Source of the DNA: UBA5070 sp035352895
Lineage (GTDB): Bacteria > Fibrobacterota > Fibrobacteria > UBA5070
NCBI GenBank assembly: GCA_035352895.1
Contig: DAOPYN010000011.1
Location: 24,438 to 88,437 of the forward strand
Direction of reading: 5' to 3'
DNA: 64,000 nucleotides
Shown here one piece after another: positions 26,570-34,149 of this stretch. A program made the position numbers and the translations under genes. Position 1 is the stretch's first letter. Each line of letters begins with the position of its first letter. Below the pieces are notes generated by a model. That model made no database searches. It saw nothing but the letters and a program-made list of their open reading frames with translations, and was not told the DNA's origin.

Positions 26570-27299
26570 GCCGTATTCCAACGGCAGACAACCGCTGTGA
26601 CTCAAGGCTAGAATGGCTCCGGCTTTCGTCCATTTTCCGAATCCTCTCCACCTCATGTCCGGAGTCATCGCATGAAGAGGTCGCTGTTCCTGCTCCCACT
26701 TTGCCTCGCTGTGCTGTCCGGGTGCGAAAGCTTGTCGCCAGACGACAGCTCGAACACCTCGAAATCCGACTCGAACAGCACGAGCGGCTCAAGCTCGACG
26801 TCCAGCGGATCGACGGGCAATAGCGGATCCACTTCCGGCGATGCCACCCAGGAAGCATCCCTGGTGGGGACCTGGTGGCTCAAGATTCGCGACTCGGGAT
26901 CGGCGTCGTTGTACGCGGATACGACCCAGATGGTGCTCAATGGTGACGGCTCGACCACAGGGAAAGAGCACTTCATCGAATGGTGGAACGGCGCAGTCAC
27001 CCAGAACGAGGTTTGTTCCCGGACAGGAAGATGGAGCAGCTCTTCAGGAAAATGCCGCTTCGAATACACCACCACCTGCTCCATCACGCTCGACGGGACG
27101 ACCACGACCCAGACGCATTCCGGTGTGGACACGTCGACCTGCACCATCAACGGTACCAAGTTGATCCTCGTCTTCGACGGTGGAGGCGAAAACGACACCG
27201 CCATCTACACCCGGGACTGATTACGCATCACCGGCTCCTGGAAAGCCTTCCCCATCCACATTCAAACGGTGAATGCCGCATTCCAACGGCAGACAACGG
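26570..27299 (+). repeat. Duplicated upstream element of two lipoprotein genes
   Basis: GCCGTATTCCAACGGCAGAC begins at 26570 and GCCGCATTCCAACGGCAGAC at 27275, about 100 bp before each of two paralogous lipoprotein genes. Each can form a small hairpin (GCCG/CGGC). The duplication unit therefore includes the promoter region. The 317-bp gap 26355-26671 otherwise holds no gene that I can see. Confidence 0.6.
26672..27220 (+). CDS. Small lipoprotein, tandem paralogue 1
   Basis: A 182-residue protein with a lipoprotein signal ending LAVLSGC (Cys18). A Ser/Thr/Asn/Gly-rich linker covers about residues 22-60. The compact beta-rich domain begins SLVGTWWLKI and has regular strands (MVLNGDGSTTGKEHF, then VCSRTGRWSSSSGKC), which recalls lipocalin-like META/DUF domains. 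It has five to six cysteines that may form disulfides. It is 34% or so alike by eye to the next gene, with the same domain plan. Its function is unknown. It lies on the outer or inner membrane surface. Confidence 0.75.
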   Translation: MKRSLFLLPLCLAVLSGCESLSPDDSSNTSKSDSNSTSGSSSTSSGSTGNSGSTSGDATQEASLVGTWWLKIRDSGSASLYADTTQMVLNGDGSTTGKEHFIEWWNGAVTQNEVCSRTGRWSSSSGKCRFEYTTTCSITLDGTTTTQTHSGVDTSTCTINGTKLILVFDGGGENDTAIYTRD

Positions 27300-27378
27300 T
27301 GGCGGCCTGAGCGTAGAACGACATCCACTTCCATTCGACATCCGTGTTTTTTCCACTTCCATCGAAGGGCGTCTCCAC

Positions 27379-27921
27379 ATGAAAAGGTCCCTCTCCCAGA
27401 TCTCGCTTTGCCTCGCTCTGTTGTCCGGGTGCGACGGTCTTTCGCCAAACGAGAATTCCGACACTCCGAAAACCGACTCGAGCGCCACCACCAGCGCCGG
27501 TACGAAGTCCAGCGGATCGACGAGCGGCGACGTTTCCAACGTGGGCGACAACCCGCACGATCCAGGATTGATCGGAACATGGCGGCGCGCCGAGATCGTG
27601 GGATCGTCCTCCGATACGGTGCAGGTCGTCCTGAAAAGCGACGGATCGACGACGAATCGGGACCACTACACGGAGTGGATGGACGGGACGGTGACCTACA
27701 ATTCCCTTTGTTCCGGAGCAGGAACCTGGGCGACGTCGAAGGGCAGGATCTACACCGAAACAAGTTCGACCTGTTCCGAGACGCAGAACGGGAAGACCAC
27801 GACCGCCTCCTACCAGGACAAGGACACGATCCCGTATTGGATCTCACGCGACAGCCTCTTCCTCCGCACCGGGGAGAAAAGCTCGGGCGATCCCGATACG
27901 ATCGTCTTCGTCAAGGACTGA
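27379..27921 (+). CDS. Small lipoprotein, tandem paralogue 2
   Basis: A 180-residue lipoprotein with a signal ending LALLSGC (Cys18) and a Ser/Thr/Gly-rich linker containing the string SSGSTSGD, close to the linker of its neighbour. The domain GLIGTWRRAEI onward parallels the first paralogue strand by strand (VVLKSDGSTTNRDHYTEW against MVLNGDGSTTGKEHFIEW). Both carry the duplicated upstream element. ATG 27379 starts the signal directly. It is convergent with modA 52 bp away. Function unknown. Confidence 0.75.
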   Translation: MKRSLSQISLCLALLSGCDGLSPNENSDTPKTDSSATTSAGTKSSGSTSGDVSNVGDNPHDPGLIGTWRRAEIVGSSSDTVQVVLKSDGSTTNRDHYTEWMDGTVTYNSLCSGAGTWATSKGRIYTETSSTCSETQNGKTTTASYQDKDTIPYWISRDSLFLRTGEKSSGDPDTIVFVKD

Positions 27922-27973
27922 TCCGGACATCCTGCCGTGGCGAGGGAATCTTTCGAGACCCCGCCAGGACACG

Positions 27974-28720
27974 CTACGGCAGCTTGTAACCGAATTTCTT
28001 CCAAGAGGCCTGCGAGGCGGGCGAGACAAGGTAGGCGACGAAGGACCGGGAAAGCTTCGGGTTGTTGTCCTTGCCGTACTTCAGGACCACCGCGGCCTGC
28101 GCGATCGGCGACACCAGGGCGGTGTCGACATCGGCCCATCGTCCCTTGCCGGAAAGAAGTTCCATGGCGAACGACTTGCCGGAGAACGCGGCTTCCACGG
28201 CTCCGGTCACGGCGTATTGGGTGGCCTGGGCCAGGTTCTCCCCCCAGACGATCTTGGGCTTGGTCTCGGCGCCGGCCCCGGACGCCTCGATGGCCTTCAT
28301 CGCCTCGCGCCCGTAGGGAGCCACCTTGGGATCGGCGACCCCGACCTTACGGATCCGCGCATCGCGCAGGATGGCCGGCCCCTTGGCGGGATCCAGGTCG
28401 GGTATGGATGTCCAGAGGACCACCGTGCCCATGGCGTAGACCAGGGGCTTTCCATCGGCGAGTTTCCAGGACACGACGGAATCCGGAAATGAGATGTCCG
28501 CCGCAACGAAGACGTCGAACGGCGCTCCGGACCGGATCTGGGCGGCGAATTTGCCGGACGAGCCGTAGACGATCTTGGCGGTGGCGCCGGTGGATTTCTC
28601 CCATGCCGCCTTGATTTCCTCCATGGCCGGCTTGACGTTGGCGGCGGCGGCCACGGTGATCTGCGAGAACGAGGCGGTGGCCAGGGCCAGCGAGAGGATG
28701 GCGATTCGCTCGAGGTTCAT
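27974..28720 (-). CDS. modA: Molybdate-binding periplasmic protein ModA
   Basis: A 248-residue exported protein with a signal peptide (MNLERIAILSLALATASFSQ). ModA landmarks are ANVKPAMEEI near the mature start, YGSSGKFAAQI (oxyanion-binding SSG loop), PFDVFVAADISFPD, ALVSPIAQAAVVLKYGKDN and the terminal FVAYLVSPASQASWKKFGYKLP region (key FGY). It would deliver molybdate or tungstate to ModBC, whose genes lie 19 kb away. It has its own promoter, divergent from the second modE across 243 bp containing the shared palindrome. ATG 28720 was preferred because it starts the signal peptide; AAAGGA is about 10 bases upstream. Confidence 0.92.
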   Translation of the reverse strand: MNLERIAILSLALATASFSQITVAAAANVKPAMEEIKAAWEKSTGATAKIVYGSSGKFAAQIRSGAPFDVFVAADISFPDSVVSWKLADGKPLVYAMGTVVLWTSIPDLDPAKGPAILRDARIRKVGVADPKVAPYGREAMKAIEASGAGAETKPKIVWGENLAQATQYAVTGAVEAAFSGKSFAMELLSGKGRWADVDTALVSPIAQAAVVLKYGKDNNPKLSRSFVAYLVSPASQASWKKFGYKLP

Positions 28721-28877
28721 TGAGAGCATCCTTTGGATTGGCAGCTGAGGGGTCCGGCACGGCAGTTCGAAGCGAAGGAACGTCCGGCCATGTTTGTACG
28801 ATCGATACTGACCGCAACGATGGTGCCAATCCTCCGTCCCATCCTCGAAGAAAGGATGGGACTGGCCCCGATCATCA

Positions 28878-28909
28878 CGCAAATGATTGCGATTCGCAAT
28901 TGATGACAA
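28878..28909. promoter_or_regulatory. Candidate ModE operator between modA and modE copy 2
   Basis: TTGCGATTCGCAA (28887-28899) is a perfect 13-bp palindrome around a central T. It overlaps a second inverted repeat, CGCAA-ATGA-TTGCG (28879-28891 region), and is followed by TGATGACAA. The 11-bp core is identical to that at 10264-10274 upstream of modE copy 1. The position between two divergent mod genes fits an operator used by both. Confidence 0.5.
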
Positions 28910-28963
28910 TTCCATGGAGTGTCAGTGTCGTAACTTGGGTGTTCCAGGAAAGGACGGCGCCCA

Positions 28964-29842
28964 ATGAATCGATCCAGCGCGAAGCCGCATCCCAAGCCTA
29001 TACCCAAGACCCGATCCAAGTCCTCCCTCAAGGCGGCCACCAGGGTGGCGCCACCCGCCCTGGTCCCGGTGTGGAACCTGCAATTGCCGGACGGATCCCG
29101 GCTGGGCGAGGACCGCATCCTCCTGTTGAAGGCCATCGCCGAGTCCGGCTCGCTGCTTTCGGCGGCGGGTAGGTGCGGACTCTCCTACCGGACCGCATGG
29201 TCGCGGGTCCAGGAGCTGAACGGACACTTTCCCGAGCCTCTGGTGCTCTCGGCCCAGGGCGGCGCGGAGGGCGGCACCACGCACCTTTCGCCCCAGGCGC
29301 TGCGGCTGGTCTCCCTCCACGAGGAAGCCAACCGCCTGTTCCAGCGCACCGCCGCCGACCACGGCCTTTCCACCGCCGAGCTCCATCCGCTGGAGTCCTT
29401 CCAACGGAAATTGTCCATGCGGACCAGCGTCCGGAACGAGTACGCCGGTCGGATCCTGTCGGTAGCGCGGGGGAAAGTGAACGCCCAGATCGAGCTGGAA
29501 CTGCGCGGAGGGAGTCGCATCGTCTCGCAGATCACCCTGGCCTCCTGCGAGGCGCTGGGCCTGGCACCCGGCAAGGACGCGTGGGCGCTGGTCAAGTCCA
29601 ACTGGGTGGAGATCGCCGCCGGCGAACGCCCCCCCAGGGTCTCGGCGCGGAACATCCTTTCCGGTACGGTTTCTGCCATCCGCCACGGCGAGGTCTCCGA
29701 CGAGATCACGCTGTCCCTGGGTGGATCGGAATCCATCACCTCGGTTGTCCTTCCCGGCGAACTGGACGCGCTGGGCCTGCGCAAGGGCTCCAAGGCCTGG
29801 GCGTTGTTCAAGGCCTCCAGCGTCATCCTCGCCGTGAACTGA
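28964..29842 (+). CDS. modE: Molybdate-responsive regulator ModE (copy 2)
   Basis: A 292-residue paralogue of the regulator at 10343. A basic, Lys/Pro-rich N-terminal extension (1-36) precedes the winged helix (RILLLKAIAESGSLLSAAGR, then CGLSYRTAWSRVQELNGHFPEP). Two Mop domains follow (SMRTSVRNEYAGRILSV and VSARNILSGTVSAI), each ending in the AL(V/F)K(S/A)S loop. The first Mop domain has NEYAGR in place of NQLxG, so affinity may differ. It stands divergent from modA and 241 bp before the second GTPase/ABC pair. ATG 28964 is the start with the longest conserved frame; a later start is possible, as the extension is not conserved in copy 1. Confidence 0.92.
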   Translation: MNRSSAKPHPKPIPKTRSKSSLKAATRVAPPALVPVWNLQLPDGSRLGEDRILLLKAIAESGSLLSAAGRCGLSYRTAWSRVQELNGHFPEPLVLSAQGGAEGGTTHLSPQALRLVSLHEEANRLFQRTAADHGLSTAELHPLESFQRKLSMRTSVRNEYAGRILSVARGKVNAQIELELRGGSRIVSQITLASCEALGLAPGKDAWALVKSNWVEIAAGERPPRVSARNILSGTVSAIRHGEVSDEITLSLGGSESITSVVLPGELDALGLRKGSKAWALFKASSVILAVN

Positions 29843-30004
29843 ACCAGCACGCTCCAGGCTGCAGCGAATCCTACCCCGGGTGGCTGGATTCCCGTTCGAA
29901 CCTCGCGTCGACGGACATCGGGCCGGGCCTTGCCGTGGAGTCGTCGAGCCATTCCCACACTCGATCGCGCCCTGACATTCCTGACCAATCGACCTTCCAA
30001 TCCA

Positions 30005-30015
30005 TGACATTGTCA
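30005..30015 (+). promoter_or_regulatory. Palindrome upstream of GTPase copy 2
   Basis: TGACATTGTCA is a perfect 11-bp palindrome 69 bp before the GTPase ATG. TTGTCA/TGACA elements also occur at 10231-10236, 13349-13367 and 28903-28908, in front of other Mo genes. It could be an operator of the same regulon. Confidence 0.35.
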
Positions 30016-30083
30016 ATGTCTGCGGACGAATCCGATCCACCCTCCCACCACCTCGATGGTTTGGCACCAACTGTGCGCAGGGC

Positions 30084-30806
30084 ATGGAAGCGATGGAACA
30101 CCCAACGAAACCCCTCCGGCTGGTCACGGTGGCGGGGCCACCCACGTGCGGCAAGACCTCGGTCCTGCGGCATGTGGCGAGCCACCTGCAGACCAACGGG
30201 TTCGTGGTGGGCGTCATCAAGCTGGATTGCCTGTCCACCAACGACGCCGACCGGTACCGACAGTCGGGACTGGTCCACGTGGCCCAGGGGCTGTCCGGAT
30301 CCCTCTGCCCCGACCACTTCTTCGCGGGCAACGTTCCGCGGATGCTCGCCTGGGGACTGGATCGCGGCCTGGATTTCCTCTTTTTGGAAAGCGCGGGGCT
30401 GTGCAATCGGTGCAGCCCGCACGTGATGGGATCCCTCGCCATCTGCGTGCTGGATCACCTGGGCGGAGTGCAACTGCCCGCCAAGGTGGGACCCATGCTG
30501 CGATCGGCGGACCTGGTGGTGGCCACGCGGGGAGATCTGGTGAGCCAGGCCGAGCGCGAGGTCTTCGCCCTGGAGGCCAACCACCACGCGCCACGGGCCC
30601 GGGTGGTTTCGGTGCAGGGGCGCACGGGACAGGGAACGCTGGAACTCTCGCGCAAGGTGGAATCCCTGGCCCGCCCCATTTCCCTCGAGGAACCGCGACT
30701 GCGGTTTTCCATGCCGTCGGCGGTGTGCTCGTACTGCCTGGGAGAGACCCGGCTGGGCGACGAACGCCAGATCGGAAACCTCAAGCTCCTGGAGCTTCCG
30801 GCATGA
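30084..30806 (+). CDS. G3E-type GTPase with CxxC motifs (copy 2)
   Basis: A 240-residue paralogue of the GTPase at 12519. It has P-loop GPPTCGKT near residue 18, LDCLSTNDA, GLSGSLCPDHFFAGN, the G3E motif ESAG followed by LCNRC, G4 TRGD, and the C-terminal CSYC. All cysteine pairs and the PDHF motif are kept in both copies, so they are probably functional, most simply as metal ligands. The P-loop has an extra Cys (PTCGKT). ATG 30084 or ATG 30093 could start it. Its stop overlaps the ATPase start (ATGA), the same gene pairing as in copy 1. Confidence 0.78.
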   Translation: MEAMEHPTKPLRLVTVAGPPTCGKTSVLRHVASHLQTNGFVVGVIKLDCLSTNDADRYRQSGLVHVAQGLSGSLCPDHFFAGNVPRMLAWGLDRGLDFLFLESAGLCNRCSPHVMGSLAICVLDHLGGVQLPAKVGPMLRSADLVVATRGDLVSQAEREVFALEANHHAPRARVVSVQGRTGQGTLELSRKVESLARPISLEEPRLRFSMPSAVCSYCLGETRLGDERQIGNLKLLELPA

Positions 30807-31606
30807 GCCCGGTGGAACTGGAGATCGACCCGGGCCGCGACCGCGACGGGTTCGCGGAGACCTGCGGACCCCTGCATCTGCGCACCGGCGACCTCGTGGC
30901 CCTGGTGGGTCCGACAGGCTCCGGCAAGAGCCGGCTCCTGGCCGACATCGAGTGGCTCTCCCAGGGAGACAGCCCCAGCGGCAGGCGCGTGCGGATCCGG
31001 CGCGCCGACGGATCGGAGACCTCCGACGATCCACTGCACCGGGTGGCACAGCTCTCCCAGGGCATGCAGTTCACCCTGGATCTGGACGTGGGCGCGTTCC
31101 TGGAATTGCACGCCAAGGCGCGCGGCATCGACGACCCCGTCCAAGCCGTGGCCATGGTGGTGGACGCCGCCTGCACCCTCTGCGGCGAGCCGTTTTCCGT
31201 CCGCACGCACCTCTCCGCGCTGTCCGGCGGGCAGTCGCGGGCGTTGATGGTCGCCGACACCGCCATCCTCGCGCGCGCTCCGGTCGTATTGGTGGACGAA
31301 GTGGAGAACGCCGGGGTGGACCGACGCAAGGCGATGGAGCTATTGGTCTCGCGGGAGAAGATCGTCCTGATGGCCACGCACGACCCGCTGCTGGCGCTTC
31401 TGGCTCGGTGGCGCCTGGTCTTCGCGCGGGGAGGGATCCAGGCCGTGCGCGAGCGGAGCGAGGCCGAGGAGTTCCTCCTCTCCGAACTGGAGATCCTGGA
31501 CCGGGAGCAGAGCCGGATCCGCGAACGTCTGCGCCGCGGGGAATCCGCCGTGGACGGTGATGACGAAATGGATCTTCGCGGGTCCCCACGGCCGGAGATC
31601 CGTTAG
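30803..31606 (+). CDS. Soluble ABC-type ATPase paired with a GTPase (copy 2)
   Basis: A 267-residue paralogue of the ATPase at 11746. It has Walker A GPTGSGKS, a Q-loop VAQLSQ, the signature LSGGQ, Walker B VVLVDE followed by VENAGVD, and the switch His in LMATHDP. There is no membrane segment and no permease. The C-terminus is acidic and about 25 residues longer than in copy 1. The N-terminal strand differs from transporter ATPases (VELEIDPGRDRDGFAETCG). Its TAG stop overlaps the TAA stop of the convergent binding-protein-like gene. The conserved pairing with the GTPase argues that the two work as one machine; the reaction is unknown. Confidence 0.75.
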   Translation: MSPVELEIDPGRDRDGFAETCGPLHLRTGDLVALVGPTGSGKSRLLADIEWLSQGDSPSGRRVRIRRADGSETSDDPLHRVAQLSQGMQFTLDLDVGAFLELHAKARGIDDPVQAVAMVVDAACTLCGEPFSVRTHLSALSGGQSRALMVADTAILARAPVVLVDEVENAGVDRRKAMELLVSREKIVLMATHDPLLALLARWRLVFARGGIQAVRERSEAEEFLLSELEILDREQSRIRERLRRGESAVDGDDEMDLRGSPRPEIR

Positions 31607-32583
31607 GTCCCGGCTCCGTCGAACAGGACCTGGAGACGCTCCAACCTGGACGCCAGATCCTGACTTCGGATCGCATCCCATCCGATGGACAGGACCCCCT
31701 CCCCCTCGGGGATGCCCCAGGACGATCCCGGACGCGCCGAGGGAAGTCCCACCCCCGCGCAGAGATCGGCCACCTCCTTGCCGCACAGCCAGTTCGCCAG
31801 GCACATCACCCGATCGGGCGCACCGCGCCGCACGAACAGGCTCACGGGACTGGCGATGGCTCCCTCGGCTGGCCACAGAACCCGCAGACCTTCGCGGCGC
31901 GGAAGGAGCCTGGCGAAGAAGAGCGGAAGGGTGGCCGCGGGTGGAGTTTCCCGCCCGGGTTTGGCCAGGGCTTTCACCATCTGGGAAGGATGCCCGAAAC
32001 CTCCCACGCTGCGACGGATCCTGTCCATGGCATCCATTCCGAAGCGCTCGGCCAGGGTCAGGAGCGTGGTCTCGCAGAAGGTCCGGCCGTTGCCGCGCAG
32101 GGCCACCCCCCGCTCCCACGAGGGATGGAACAGGTCTTCCCAGGCTTCCAGGCGCTTGCGGCCGTGGCTTAGGGCATCGTCCACGGCAAGCACCGTGAGG
32201 TTCGCGCACAGCACGGTGATCCTCCCCTCCGGGTCCCGCAGGGATCGCATGGAGCCGGCATCCGGAGGCCAGCCGGAGACGTCGGCGAAGGCGCCGGAAT
32301 CCATGAGCCGTTCGCGGGACTCCCGGCCGTACAACCATCCCACCCCGGGCGTCAGCAGCAGCCACGGCAGTTCCTGGGGCCTGGCCCGGGACAGGTCGCG
32401 CTCGGCCTTCTCGCCCTTGTTGGCGTGGCCTTCCAGGCGGATGCGCAGGGGTTTGAGTTCGCCCCGTTCCAGGGCGTCGTCGAATGCCCTCTCCAGGGGA
32501 ACGCGCACGGGACAAGGCAGGGCGAGTTCCGCCTCGCAGTCCATGTTCAGGGCGGCGGCCAGTTCGTCGATCGATCCGTTCAT
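31603..32583 (-). CDS. Leaderless ABC binding-protein-like protein
   Basis: A 326-residue protein whose C-terminal two thirds resemble extracellular binding proteins of the iron(III)/sulfate class. Parts supporting this are GRITVLCANLTVLAVDDALS, AWEDLFHPSWERGVALRGNGR, the LWPAEGAIASPVSLFVRRGAP strand-loop (key PAEGAIASPVS) and a C-terminal SIGWDAI. It has no signal peptide from ATG 32583 and none from the alternative start at 32637, so it should stay in the cytoplasm. The N-terminal 80 residues (MNGSIDELAAALNMDC on) form an extra domain. Its stop overlaps that of the ATPase gene tail to tail. It may sense or carry a small anion together with the GTPase/ATPase pair. This is inference; the family assignment is moderate. 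Confidence 0.55.
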   Translation of the reverse strand: MNGSIDELAAALNMDCEAELALPCPVRVPLERAFDDALERGELKPLRIRLEGHANKGEKAERDLSRARPQELPWLLLTPGVGWLYGRESRERLMDSGAFADVSGWPPDAGSMRSLRDPEGRITVLCANLTVLAVDDALSHGRKRLEAWEDLFHPSWERGVALRGNGRTFCETTLLTLAERFGMDAMDRIRRSVGGFGHPSQMVKALAKPGRETPPAATLPLFFARLLPRREGLRVLWPAEGAIASPVSLFVRRGAPDRVMCLANWLCGKEVADLCAGVGLPSARPGSSWGIPEGEGVLSIGWDAIRSQDLASRLERLQVLFDGAGT

Positions 32584-32653
32584 GAAGTCGCGTCCTCCGT
32601 TCCCCACATGGCAGACGCAAGGAACGGGCCACGGCATATCCCCTACGCCCGGA

Positions 32654-34120
32654 CTACCCCGGCTCGCCCACCGTGGTCACGTACAGGACCGCGTTCGTGA
32701 GCGGCTGGCCGATGGTCTCGTTGACCATGTCGTCGAAGTACCCCCCGATGCCCGATGCCCCAAGCCCCATGGCCTGGGCCGCCAGGTTCAACCGTTCCCC
32801 GAAATGCCCCGCATCCATGCACAACGGGCGATAGGCCCTTTCTCCCAGCGATTCCACGGCGAGGGCCAGCGGAGAGGTGTGGACCACCAGGAAGGAGGCG
32901 TTCCCACCCAATTCCTGTCCAAGGCACATCTTCAAGCTGTCTTCGCGGTACTCGCCCACCCGCACGCAGGCGAGCGTGTGGGTGTCCCCGTCCCAGTGGT
33001 AGATGCCGGAATCCAGGCCCAGCACGGCGTTCACCACGATCCAGGTGTCCAGAAGACCCGGCGGGGAAAGCTGTTTCGATGGAGGAATGCGGCTCCAGGC
33101 CAACAGGGACGACAGCTGCTCGACGGTGGCGGGAGCCCAGGCGAAGGCGCGGCAGGAGCGGCGATCCACGGCGGCCTTCACGATGCCTTGGGGCATCCGG
33201 GGCGAGGGCAGATCCATGTAGGCGAGGCCGGCGCGCCGCGTGGGCAACGAAACCCCTTCATCCCGCGACGGCCCGGAAGCGGGAATCCTCGCCAGGTGGT
33301 GCGCCTTGCGCTGCATCAGGCCGGGCGGGACCGAAGCCTGCAGTTCGGTGGGATCCGGTTCGGGACTCCGCAAGGAACGGGGATGCGCACCCCGGACATT
33401 CTTCCCCACCGTGATGGCCAGGAGTGGGACTTCGTCCTCGTCCGGAAACAGAAGCTCCGAAAGCGCCGCGTCGCAGAATCCGGACAGCGGATTGGAATCC
33501 AGGTCCTCGCGGTGCACGGCCTCCAGGAGGTTCCCTTCCAGGTGTCCGGCATCCAGCAGGATGCGCCGGTAGGCGCGCTCCCCGTAGCGCCAGGAACCAC
33601 GCGAGAAGATGCCCGTGAGGACGGCCACCGCCGCCACCTCGTCGCCATCGGCGGCCCCGAACAAGGCCGTGGAAACCTCCGCGCGGAAATCGCCTTTCCA
33701 GACGGGAACGAGGGCGAATCCGGGAGCGTGGAACTGCCAAACCCCGGGCTCCATGCCATCCACGTCCAGGACGATCCAGTAGTGCTCCACCGGATACAAT
33801 CCGCCCGCCGACGGGTTGGTGCGGTAGAGGTGGGAGTCCTGGGGCGAACCTCCCATCGCGCTGACGCCCGAGGCGAACCAGGAGATCCGCGAAAGGGTGG
33901 CCAGATCCAGGCGCGGCGAGGGAGACGGGTAGTGTCCGGATCCGTTCTCGTCGGCGAATCCGGCGAGGAATCCCAGATGCTCGCGGATGTCGAGGTGCTC
34001 CTTGCCTTGGATGGTCTTCCAGGCTTGGGGCTGGGCCTGCCAGTCGGCTCCCGCGGAATGCTCGATGGTCCGCGGATCGTACTTGGTCAGTTCGTGATAG
34101 CGTTCCAGGAAGCTTGCCAT
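32654..34120 (-). CDS. Tandem nitroreductase-fold SagB/ThcOx-type oxidoreductase
   Basis: A 488-residue protein with two nitroreductase-like halves. The N-terminal half has RTNPSAGGLYPVEHYWIVLDV (key SAGGLYP) and RRILLDAGHLEGNLLEA. The C-terminal half has VDRRSCRAFAWAPATVEQLS, GLDSGIYHWDG and MDAGHFGERLNLAAQAMGLGASGIGGY. The motifs RTxPSAGGLYP and DxGHxxxNL are the FMN-site signatures of SagB-type dehydrogenases. Characterised members oxidise azolines in peptide modification, but no YcaO or precursor gene is nearby, so that role cannot be assigned. ATG 34120 was chosen as the first in-frame start before the family block; there is no good ribosome-binding site. Confidence 0.82.
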   Translation of the reverse strand: MASFLERYHELTKYDPRTIEHSAGADWQAQPQAWKTIQGKEHLDIREHLGFLAGFADENGSGHYPSPSPRLDLATLSRISWFASGVSAMGGSPQDSHLYRTNPSAGGLYPVEHYWIVLDVDGMEPGVWQFHAPGFALVPVWKGDFRAEVSTALFGAADGDEVAAVAVLTGIFSRGSWRYGERAYRRILLDAGHLEGNLLEAVHREDLDSNPLSGFCDAALSELLFPDEDEVPLLAITVGKNVRGAHPRSLRSPEPDPTELQASVPPGLMQRKAHHLARIPASGPSRDEGVSLPTRRAGLAYMDLPSPRMPQGIVKAAVDRRSCRAFAWAPATVEQLSSLLAWSRIPPSKQLSPPGLLDTWIVVNAVLGLDSGIYHWDGDTHTLACVRVGEYREDSLKMCLGQELGGNASFLVVHTSPLALAVESLGERAYRPLCMDAGHFGERLNLAAQAMGLGASGIGGYFDDMVNETIGQPLTNAVLYVTTVGEPG

Positions 34121-34149
34121 GGAGCGCAAAGTAGAAGGTCCCGACCCGC

